From the NCBI GenBank assembly GCA_000697475.1, contig JNEU01001104.1, forward strand, positions 1-20,099: 20,099 nt of DNA, given 5' to 3'. A program made the position numbers and the translations under genes. The notes under the pieces are model-generated. The model was not told the DNA's origin. It made no database searches and worked only from the letters and a program-made list of their open reading frames with translations. This document shows, one piece after another, positions 9,142 through 15,618 of the stretch (its first letter is position 1; each line of letters starts with the position of its first letter). The stretch is from Lichtheimia corymbifera B2541. Lineage: Eukaryota > Mucoromycota > Mucoromycetes > Mucorales > Lichtheimiaceae.

Positions 9142-9357
9142 TGTCGTATATCATTTTGCGTCGTCTGGCGGTATAACACCGTAGCCAGGGATGTAAACAC
9201 CTCTTTACAACTACCCGCTCAATATAGACAAGAACTATGATTCACCGGATCAAAAGCTAAAGATTTATTCTCGGTATTGCAGCAGCCTTTTATAAAGGCT
9301 GCTCAGCACCGCAGCATGTGCAACATTACAAATCTAAAATATCATCCGACACCGACA
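9142..9357 (-). repeat. Solo LTR, copy A (216 bp)
   Basis: Flanked on both sides by ATAG (9138-9141 and 9358-9361), a perfect 4-bp target duplication. Removing LTR and one ATAG gives exactly the sequence of element 1 at this point. Termini are TGTCG...CGACA; the 5' terminus in LTR orientation carries a duplicated hexamer (TGTCGGTGTCGG). On the minus strand it holds TTTATAAAA inside a 23-bp palindrome (9281-9303), then AATAAA (9264-9269). Apart from the hexamer it differs from copy B at about two positions, so insertion was recent. No internal retrotransposon sequence remains. Confidence 0.85.
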
Positions 9358-9366
9358 ATAGCAAAA

Positions 9367-9409
9367 TGACTCAAAAAATGCAAAAATTTCCCCCACCGGG
9401 AATCGAACC
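9367..9409 (-). repeat. Target-site copy: tRNA-Glu 3' half plus flank (43 bp), between elements 1 and 2
   Basis: Positions 9388-9409 are the last 22 nt of tRNA-Glu and 9367-9387 its T-rich 3' flank. It is identical to 3262-3304 and has one mismatch to 15439-15481. The 3' end of element 1 (AATAAAGTATTATAA) abuts it directly. It retains the B-box core but no other tRNA part. Confidence 0.9.
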
Positions 9410-9500
9410 TTATAATACTTTATTTTGAATGGGGGGATTGATATCCAATATGAGGCTGATGGTGATAAAAAGAAAAACCCACAAAGGGGAAAACAAAAAC

Positions 9501-9515
9501 GTATCATACGTTACG
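9501..9515. other. Small hairpin in the 3' UTR of element 1
   Basis: AACGTATCATACGTT forms a 6-bp stem with a 3-nt loop. The equivalent place in element 2 does not preserve it, so a conserved role is unlikely. Confidence 0.3.
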
Positions 9516-9528
9516 GGGAATGAGTGTC

Positions 9529-9567
9529 GCCTATGGATTACATCCTAGCATCTGGCGATGAGTGGAT
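9529..9567 (-). promoter_or_regulatory. Conserved 3' UTR block of element 1
   Basis: Counterpart of 3421-3459, containing GCCTATGGAT, ACATCCTA and CATCTGGCGATGA on the plus strand. It lies about 120-160 nt from the element's 3' end, inside the region a reverse transcriptase would use for target-primed synthesis. Confidence 0.4.
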
Positions 9568-9693
9568 GGCAGACAATAAGAAGGGGGTGGCAATGTGAAG
9601 AGTGGGAAGTTACATGTAAGGGGAAACGAAAAAAGGGGGTGAAAGAGCTAGCTAAAGTGTGTAAAGTGAATAATTTCAAACATTGACACTTGG

Positions 9694-12600
9694 TCAATGC
9701 GCTTGTGATCTTGTGTTACCACGACGACGAGATGTAGAGAGAGGCACAGCGTTGGCTGCAGTTGCTTGTTGTGGTGCTGGTCTTGAGGAACGACGAGGGG
9801 GCCTTGAGACAGGAACCGTGTTGCTACCCGTAGCTGGTGGTGATGATCGATGGGCACTGCGATTGTTGTGATGATGTTGAGGATGGGTATGGCGTTCATT
9901 TGAATGGCGTGATGTCGAGTTGTGTTGATTACGAGAACTGGAATGTGCATTTGTGGTCGATGATGATGATGAATTGGAAATCCGATTGCTGAGGTGATCA
10001 CATCTGCGTATCCACATCCGATGACCGAACCGTAAAACATCGCATATAAGCCATCCATGAACCCTGTCAGCGTGTGATCGATTTCTAATGAGTCGTCGCA
10101 ATTGCCTTGTGTTTTCTCCATCCGTGCCACCAACGTCGCCAAGCACAAATGCTGTGAGATCAACCTGATAACCCATCGCTTCATATTGCTGCTTGATGTC
10201 ATTGTACCGATCCACTTTCCTCTGCCTTGCATGATCAATACAAGTACCACCATTGCTTGCTTGGTTGTTGTTGGATGTTGATTGAGCCGTAACAGTGACA
10301 TCGGTGATAAAAACCTGGTGCCGATCTTCATCCACAATCACCAAATCTGGACGTTGCCGTGTATCCGTAATATGAGGGGGCACTTGATTTGTAGTGATTC
10401 TTGCATGAGGATGATTATATCGTGCAGCCTTGATGAGTCGATTGAGAAGTTGATTATGTCGATCAGATTGCATGCCTTTTGAAGCTTGTGATGTGCAAAA
10501 ACAGAGAACATGATGTATATCCTCACGTTGGCGACAGTGTGTGCAGTTTTCAGAGTCACTCAATCTCCACCGGTATTTGTTGGCGTGTGTTGGTAGCATA
10601 TCAAATCGAGCCTTCATAGCGAAACGGTATGCTGCAGCATGGAGCGAGTCATTCCGAACCCACCGATTGCTCATATAGTGTTGTAGTGTTGATGCTGATT
10701 GGCCTTGCAGAGGTTGTGCTTTCCATTTTTCCAATAGCTTGGCTTGGCAAATGCGCTTCAATCTACCTATGGCTGTGATGCGATGACGACGTTGTTGCTG
10801 AGTCGATGTATGCGTGTTATCATCTTGGCGTAAACTGAATTCGTATCCATTCGCTGTCTGCTCTAAGATAACCTCGCACCCAACATGCTGTAAACACCGT
10901 GGCATGTTGGCAGATGGGTCAGCTGTGTCTTTGTATCGTCGTTTCTTAAGGTGCTCGTAACGTCCATGAAGGTAGTGAAGAATGTGCTGATCAGTGCATG
11001 CATCCAAGTTGGTGGGAAAATCAATAGTAGAGTTGTCGTCAGGCGGATGATAACGTTGTTGTAATAGTGTGCTGATCTCCTCTCGTATCATGTACCGCAC
11101 TGCTGGATCTCGTGAATTGAGTAATCCCAATATATGCACCACCTGTGTACTGCTTGCCCAATCCATCGGTTCATAAAAGCCAAGTCCACCATTGTCAATA
11201 GGGAGATGATACACCGCCAAGCTGGTTGATGAGGGCAATTGAAGATACTTCCTGATACAGGTGCGAATGGTGCGTCCCAATCGATTCGCTTGCCATGGTC
11301 CAAGCCCGTTCAGCCGAATGTAATACTCGAGTTGTGGCAGTATAAAGGTTTTTAAAGCGTGATGTTTTTGGAAAATGCGTAAACCAGAATTGCCAATAAT
11401 ATCGAGCTGCCTTTTGATATGCTGGTGTAGGCGATGGAAGTCTGCCCAAATCCCATTCCTTTGTTGTCCAACGCTGTTGCCCAAGTACTTCCATGATTCT
11501 TTCAAGTCGATACGAGGAATCCTTTCGTTGTGATAGCGTAATTCGATACGTGGATCTGTACGACGTTGCTGGTTGCTGTGGGCAATAGTGGCGGAAAAAC
11601 ATGTTTTGGATGCATTGACATTGAGCTGGTGTTCATCCATGTAATCAACCACTGTGCGATGTAAACGCCTAAAGAGCTCCGGATCGTGTGATATGATGGT
11701 GAGGTCGTCAGCGAGTAGCAAGTGGTTGTGATAATTGTGCTGTGAGCTTGGCTGAATCCGATTGAGACGATGAGTAAGAGCCAACATGCAAAGAGTGAAG
11801 ATAAAGGGTGAAGCAGGATCTCCTTGTTTGGTGCCCCGACTCAATTGGATAGTATCCGTAGATCCACTATCAGTGTGGACATAGCAGCTGATATCGTTGT
11901 ACATGCTCATCACACGTGTTGCTGATGTCTCGTCAAGGCCTGCATAATCCAGTGCTGCACGTATATGCGAATGTGAAACACTTCCAAATGCATCACGTAA
12001 GTCGTATGAGCATATATAGAGTGGCAGGTTCTTGCGACGAGCTTTGCGTATGGCGGCGTGCACATAAAAATCATGTTCAATGCATCCTGGTGTCGGCATA
12101 AATCCCTTCTGATTGTGCGGTATACTGGCTGTCAAAGCTCTGCGTAGCATGCGATCAAGGACAGAAGAGTAAATCTTGCTTGCTGAATTTTGCAATGCAA
12201 TAGGTCGCCAGTTGTTGGGATCTTGTGTATCACCCTTTTTGTACAAAAGTATGGTACGAGACAGTCGCCAATGCTCTGGCATCCAAGCTAATTGATAGCA
12301 ACGACGAAAGATTGCTTTGAGCCATCGACGAAGACCAGCGAACATGCACCATACTTTGTAAGGTATGCCGTCAAATCCAGGTGTTGATTGCTTATTGAGC
12401 CGCTTCATGACTTCATCCACATCATCCTCCAAGAAATCACCAAGTGTGTGTTGTGGAGTCGATTCATTGGCTGGTGGATAAGAACGTGCTGGTGTTGACC
12501 GCGATCCATATCGTGAATCAAAGTGATCGTACAAGGTTGTTGTAGAGATGGTGCATGAATGACGTTCTGATGGATTAACCATGGAATCAAATGTAAGCTT

Positions 12601-14859
12601 GGCTCGGTGTCGATAGCGATGAAACAATGAGGTAGCTTCTCTTCCTTCACGAATGGCTGTACGACGACGAAGTAAACGGCGACGTTCATGAGCAGAGAGA
12701 CTTTGTCGTTCATTGTTGAGGCGATCCGTGATTTCAGCTTCATCATCCATATGCTGTAATCCATTCTCTTCAACACGTCCTCTGTTGTTGTCGCGTGGTC
12801 GTGGTCGAGTGTATTCAGCAATCATGGAATATAACGCATCGTGAAAGTCATTGTTCTTTTGTGTCACAACATGCTGGTCGTCACCTTCAAAAACAATGTG
12901 CTGATCCACTAGCTCATTGATGGCTGCCTCAAAACAAATACGTGCGTGCTTGTTTGTAAATAATGGCACACGTAAGTATCGCCGTGATTGTCGATTGTGC
13001 ATCAATGTTGTGATCGACATGTATTCACGAGGCTGCTGTGTAGGTCTCCATGGTACAATTGGCTCGTCAGTGTCCATTGTTGTAACATTGCCATCATTTG
13101 GTGCTGGTGTGTGAGCATGATGAGCATTCAATGATGGTGATGGTACATCGATAACAGGAGAAACAGAGCGTGTGCGACGATGTGAGCGTGTGGGTGAAGG
13201 TGCATGTTGTATGTCGTAATCCATGATCGCTTGGTCAAATGATGCATCAAATGAAGCTGAGCGTTGGCGAGGTGGTGAAATAGGATTCTCAAAGAGCTGG
13301 TCCCATTCACGATCAATTTGCTCGGTGATTGCTGCTGCTCTTTCATTTGCCAATTCTTCCACTGGTCGATCCGAACGAAGCCATGAGTCCACACTATCAT
13401 TGTCGTTGCTGTTGTTGTCATGATCAGCTGCTGGTCGTGTTGTTGTAGTCGCATGTTGTTGTTGTCGATCTTCGTTGTCGTGTGTCGTTGTTGCTGTTGA
13501 TGCTGCAATGTTGTCGTTGCTATTGTTGATCTCTAGTGCTGGCGCTCCGGTTGAATCCCCATCACCATGATCAATTTGCTCATCCACATGTTCATCACTA
13601 TTCTCGGTAACATCGCTTTCCTTTGGTGCAACATGATTATCCTTGATATTGTCAAGCGTCAAAGGTGAAATGCGACCCGATGTTGGTGATAGATCTAACG
13701 AGCGTAAGAAATCGAGTGATTGTGATGCTGTTGCTGAAGAGATTGGTGGTGGTGTGATGTGGTCGTCTTCTTCAGTATTAGACAATATACGATGATGTCG
13801 TGGTTGTGATCGAGTAGTGGATGATGATGATGTCGTGGTGCTACGGCGAGATCTGCCTTGATAATCTGGTTGAGGCGATCTATCAGCCATAGTGCGTTTG
13901 AAACCAATAATATGTGATGATGGTGATGGGGGTTGCTGCAAATCCCGAAATGGTTCCAAACGAGGCGTGTTGTATGGCGTGCTATTGGCAGAGTTGACGT
14001 TGGAAGTGTCATTGGTAGTGGGAGTGGATGATGATGATTGCTGCTGCTGTTGTTGTTGACGTGTGCGTAGAGTGGAAAGAGCTGTGTGGATGATATTGTT
14101 GTGCTTCCATACTCTGCGTTGTCGTAGTTGCTGTTTAATGTCATTTACATCCCATCCAACAACACCAATGATATCCTTCAAGATATCAAGCTCACGCCCA
14201 GCAAAAGGCAGTTTCCAGGAATTTGTTGCCATTGCATCCACAAGACCAGGATGTGTACGTTGATGTGCAGGCATATCCTCTGCTGCCAAAAGACGATCAC
14301 AGCCAAAGCAGAATTCTTGTGCAAACTTGTTTTCTGGTTCCTCATCAGCATTGCAAGAGTACTTCAGATGTTCCGTGATCGTACGCTTTTCAATATCACG
14401 GTAGCCACATTGCCTCGGACAACACCATATAGGACGTAGATGTTGATAATGCTGTTTCACGTGGTGATCCTGGAGATGCGTGATATCAGCAAAGCGTGCT
14501 GTGGCACAACGAGGACAAACAAATGATTTGGTTGTAGAGATAACAGTAAAGTCAATAATCTGCGTGCCACTTGGTGCTGAATCCACAAGAGGTGGTACTC
14601 GTGCTTGGTCGTCCGCTACGAATTCCTTGATACACGTGTGCGAAAGCAGTTGCGGACGGGACTTGAACGTGGCATCGCAAATGTGACATTCAAAGATGAC
14701 GGTGGTCGGCTGTTTGTGTGCTTTAGTGCTGTGTTGAGAAAGTGCTCGACTTGTATAATAAAATTTGATCTCGTCTTCGGCTGGATCGCAAAGTCGGCAT
14801 GAAAAAATAGCTGTGTCGACTTGAGCTCGGATGATGATCCCGAGATTAGGAGGTGTCAT
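9694..14859 (-). CDS. R2/NeSL-like retrotransposon protein: zinc fingers, reverse transcriptase, endonuclease
   Basis: A 1721-residue replicase for target-primed reverse transcription, nuclear. I choose MTPPNLGI at 14859 over the Met at 14964 because element 2 has a stop just upstream of the same Met. Residues about 20-205 hold five zinc fingers: C21/C24/H43/H48, C58/C61/H74/C76, C115/C118/H132/H137, C147/C151/H164/C169, C184/C187/H199/H203. A Myb-like helical block follows (215-265), then polyQ and a long Ser/Thr/Asn linker. The reverse transcriptase is about 815-1090: GFDGIPYKVW, YDLRDAFGSV, GTKQGDPASPF, LLADDLTII. CCHC knuckle CTHCRQREDIHHVLCFC is near 1438. The PD-(D/E)XK endonuclease shows RPDLVIVDED (about 1503) and FITDVTV (about 1520). 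The tail is basic and low-complexity. All core catalytic residues are present. The clade (R2 versus NeSL) is not settled by eye. Confidence 0.9.
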   Translation of the reverse strand: MTPPNLGIIIRAQVDTAIFSCRLCDPAEDEIKFYYTSRALSQHSTKAHKQPTTVIFECHICDATFKSRPQLLSHTCIKEFVADDQARVPPLVDSAPSGTQIIDFTVISTTKSFVCPRCATARFADITHLQDHHVKQHYQHLRPIWCCPRQCGYRDIEKRTITEHLKYSCNADEEPENKFAQEFCFGCDRLLAAEDMPAHQRTHPGLVDAMATNSWKLPFAGRELDILKDIIGVVGWDVNDIKQQLRQRRVWKHNNIIHTALSTLRTRQQQQQQQSSSSTPTTNDTSNVNSANSTPYNTPRLEPFRDLQQPPSPSSHIIGFKRTMADRSPQPDYQGRSRRSTTTSSSSTTRSQPRHHRILSNTEEDDHITPPPISSATASQSLDFLRSLDLSPTSGRISPLTLDNIKDNHVAPKESDVTENSDEHVDEQIDHGDGDSTGAPALEINNSNDNIAASTATTTHDNEDRQQQHATTTTRPAADHDNNSNDNDSVDSWLRSDRPVEELANERAAAITEQIDREWDQLFENPISPPRQRSASFDASFDQAIMDYDIQHAPSPTRSHRRTRSVSPVIDVPSPSLNAHHAHTPAPNDGNVTTMDTDEPIVPWRPTQQPREYMSITTLMHNRQSRRYLRVPLFTNKHARICFEAAINELVDQHIVFEGDDQHVVTQKNNDFHDALYSMIAEYTRPRPRDNNRGRVEENGLQHMDDEAEITDRLNNERQSLSAHERRRLLRRRTAIREGREATSLFHRYRHRAKLTFDSMVNPSERHSCTISTTTLYDHFDSRYGSRSTPARSYPPANESTPQHTLGDFLEDDVDEVMKRLNKQSTPGFDGIPYKVWCMFAGLRRWLKAIFRRCYQLAWMPEHWRLSRTILLYKKGDTQDPNNWRPIALQNSASKIYSSVLDRMLRRALTASIPHNQKGFMPTPGCIEHDFYVHAAIRKARRKNLPLYICSYDLRDAFGSVSHSHIRAALDYAGLDETSATRVMSMYNDISCYVHTDSGSTDTIQLSRGTKQGDPASPFIFTLCMLALTHRLNRIQPSSQHNYHNHLLLADDLTIISHDPELFRRLHRTVVDYMDEHQLNVNASKTCFSATIAHSNQQRRTDPRIELRYHNERIPRIDLKESWKYLGNSVGQQRNGIWADFHRLHQHIKRQLDIIGNSGLRIFQKHHALKTFILPQLEYYIRLNGLGPWQANRLGRTIRTCIRKYLQLPSSTSLAVYHLPIDNGGLGFYEPMDWASSTQVVHILGLLNSRDPAVRYMIREEISTLLQQRYHPPDDNSTIDFPTNLDACTDQHILHYLHGRYEHLKKRRYKDTADPSANMPRCLQHVGCEVILEQTANGYEFSLRQDDNTHTSTQQQRRHRITAIGRLKRICQAKLLEKWKAQPLQGQSASTLQHYMSNRWVRNDSLHAAAYRFAMKARFDMLPTHANKYRWRLSDSENCTHCRQREDIHHVLCFCTSQASKGMQSDRHNQLLNRLIKAARYNHPHARITTNQVPPHITDTRQRPDLVIVDEDRHQVFITDVTVTAQSTSNNNQASNGGTCIDHARQRKVDRYNDIKQQYEAMGYQVDLTAFVLGDVGGTDGENTRQLRRLIRNRSHADRVHGWLICDVLRFGHRMWIRRCDHLSNRISNSSSSSTTNAHSSSRNQHNSTSRHSNERHTHPQHHHNNRSAHRSSPPATGSNTVPVSRPPRRSSRPAPQQATAANAVPLSTSRRRGNTRSQAH

Positions 14860-14892
14860 GTTGCACAACAGTGGTTGCGTGGAGAGTGTGTG

Positions 14893-14940
14893 AGAATATA
14901 AAGCTGCAGTGGGTCGATACTGGTTCGCAATGTCGAAATG
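14893..14940 (-). promoter_or_regulatory. Putative internal promoter of element 1
   Basis: The 13-mer CAATGTCGAAATG (plus strand, 14928-14940) starts 69 bp upstream of the start codon. A TTTATATTC sequence at about 14894-14902 (minus strand) lies between, about 35 nt from the ATG. The same order and nearly identical spacing occur in elements 2 and 3, whose flanking DNA has diverged. Confidence 0.4.
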
Positions 14941-15203
14941 GCGAGGTGACAAGACGTGTGTCAATCGCGCTGAAATGAGAGCAGGTGAGAGAGGCGGAGA
15001 AGCTGATTATTATGCAACTAAAGATGGTGCTGTTCCTTAGACGCAAAAGCAATAGATGGGTGCTGGAAGATTCCAAGGTTGTGCAAGAAATGTCGAACGT
15101 TGCAATGAATCGCTTGTCGAATGTCGAGAAATCGGTCGTTCCCCTCAAGACTAGTATCAATCGATGCGTTGCGAAGAGCTCTTTCGAAGGTACTTAATGC
15201 AAA

Positions 15204-15413
15204 TGTCGGATGATATTTTAGATTTGTAATGTTGCACATGCTGCGGTGCTGAGCAGCCTTTATAAAAGGCTGCTGCAACACCGAGAATAAATCTTTAGCT
15301 TTTGATCCGGTGAATCATAGTTCTTGTCTATATTGAGCGGGTAGTTGTAAAGAGGTGTTTACATCCCTGGCTACGGTGTTATACCGCCAGACGACGCAAA
15401 AGGATATACGACA
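15204..15413 (+). repeat. Solo LTR, copy B (210 bp)
   Basis: Flanked by CAAA on both sides (15200-15203 and 15414-15417). Deleting the LTR and one CAAA restores the exact 20-bp palindrome seen intact in element 2 at 9112-9131. Termini are TGTCG...CGACA. On the plus strand it carries TTTATAAAA within a 23-bp palindrome (15252-15274), then AATAAA (15286-15291). It is the reverse-orientation partner of copy A and about 99% identical to it. Its right end lies 46 bp from the 3' end of the intact tRNA-Glu gene. The internal part of the parent element was presumably lost by LTR-LTR recombination. Confidence 0.85.
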
Positions 15414-15438
15414 CAAAAAGTACGTTGTGATAGCAAAT

Positions 15439-15481
15439 TGACTCAAAAAATGAAAAAATTTCCCCCACCGGGAATCGAACC
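15439..15481 (-). repeat. Original/regenerated target segment: tRNA-Glu 3' half plus flank (43 bp)
   Basis: Third copy of the 43-bp segment, here continuous with the rest of an intact tRNA-Glu. It differs from the other two copies only at one base in the T-rich flank (TTTTTTC here, TTTTTGC there on the minus strand). As the 5' boundary of element 1, paired with 9367-9409 at its 3' boundary, it is the target-site duplication of that insertion. Confidence 0.85.
15445..15458 (-). terminator. RNA polymerase III terminator of tRNA-Glu
   Basis: On the minus strand two T6 runs (15453-15458 and 15445-15450) begin one base after the tRNA 3' end. Such oligo-T runs terminate polymerase III. They lie inside the duplicated 43-bp segment, so the rebuilt tRNA keeps its terminator and transcription should stop before the retrotransposon. 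Confidence 0.75.
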
Positions 15482-15531
15482 CGGGCCACCTGTGTGAAAG
15501 ACAGGGATCCTGACCACTGGACCATAGAGGA
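15460..15531 (-). tRNA. tRNA-Glu (anticodon TTC)
   Basis: A 72-nt cloverleaf read on the minus strand. The acceptor stem pairs TCCTCTA with TGGGGGA (two G-T wobbles), with A as discriminator. The D arm reads TGGTCCAGTGGTCAGGA. The anticodon stem CCTGT/ACAGG encloses loop CTTTCAC with anticodon TTC, which reads GAA glutamate codons. The T arm reads CCGGGTTCGATTCCCGG. A box and B box (GGTTCGATTCC) are complete and there is no intron, so it should be functional. It is the only complete tRNA in the window, and its T arm is the insertion point of the R2-like elements to its left. Confidence 0.95.
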
Positions 15532-15572
15532 GGAGACATCTGTCGATCCTAGCGCGCGGCGAATTCGAAGCG

Positions 15573-15580
15573 TTTATATA
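15573..15580 (-). promoter_or_regulatory. Possible upstream TATA element of tRNA-Glu
   Basis: TATATAAA on the minus strand, 42-49 bp upstream of the tRNA 5' end. Upstream TATA boxes assist TFIIIB placement in some fungi and plants. It could equally belong to the 5' UTR of the divergent LINE. Confidence 0.3.
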
Positions 15581-15618
15581 CTTTTTTCGGCTAAAAATTT
15601 ATCTCTTTTCTCACGAAT

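Larger units (their letters stand above)
3305..9366 (-). mobile_element. R2/NeSL-like non-LTR retrotransposon, element 2 (nearly full length, inactivated)
   Basis: About 6.06 kb including a 216-bp solo LTR nested in its 5' end. The 3' end reads AATAAATATTATAT directly against the tRNA-Glu T-arm copy at 3304, with no poly(A) tail. The 3' UTR (3305-3583), coding region (3584-8778) and 5' UTR (8779-9141) all align with element 1 in the same order. Coding capacity is broken by one in-frame stop and one single-base frameshift. The exact 5' end is uncertain because the flank shared with element 1 merges into target DNA around TTTTGCTAT (minus strand). Confidence 0.85.
9410..15438 (-). mobile_element. 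R2/NeSL-like non-LTR retrotransposon, element 1 (full length, intact frame)
   Basis: About 6.0 kb including a 210-bp solo LTR nested near its 5' end. On the minus strand: the tRNA-Glu gene and 21 bp of its 3' flank, the 5' UTR (14860-15438), a 1721-codon reading frame, a 3' UTR (9410-9693) ending AATAAAGTATTATAA, then the duplicated tRNA 3' half. There are no LTRs of its own and no poly(A) tail. Domain order (zinc fingers, reverse transcriptase, CCHC, restriction-like endonuclease) is that of the single-ORF site-specific clades such as R2 and NeSL. The reading frame has no inactivating mutation, so it may be a competent copy. The inserted LTR in the 5' region may affect its expression. Confidence 0.88.

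Noticed and set aside
9142..9357. MITE (DNA transposon) interpretation of the 216-bp repeat
   Set aside because: TG...CA ends, TATA followed by AATAAA, only 5 bp of perfect inverted terminus and a 4-bp duplication fit a solo LTR better.
3283..9409. tRNA pseudogenes at 3283 and 9388 as independent tRNA genes
   Set aside because: Only the last 22 nt is present, with no anticodon arm or 5' acceptor strand; they are target-site copies.
9648..10337. 229-codon minus-strand frame overlapping the element 1 C-terminus
   Set aside because: It is a shifted-frame shadow of the endonuclease and tail coding region; composition follows the true frame.
3305..15438. Simple recent tandem duplication of a 6.1-kb unit
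   Set aside because: Elements 1 and 2 have diverged clearly while the 43-bp junction copies have not, and the LTRs inserted at different points and in opposite orientations.
3584..15438. Domesticated host zinc-finger gene
   Set aside because: The fingers are in the same frame as reverse transcriptase and endonuclease, and the unit has element-like 3' ends and target duplications.
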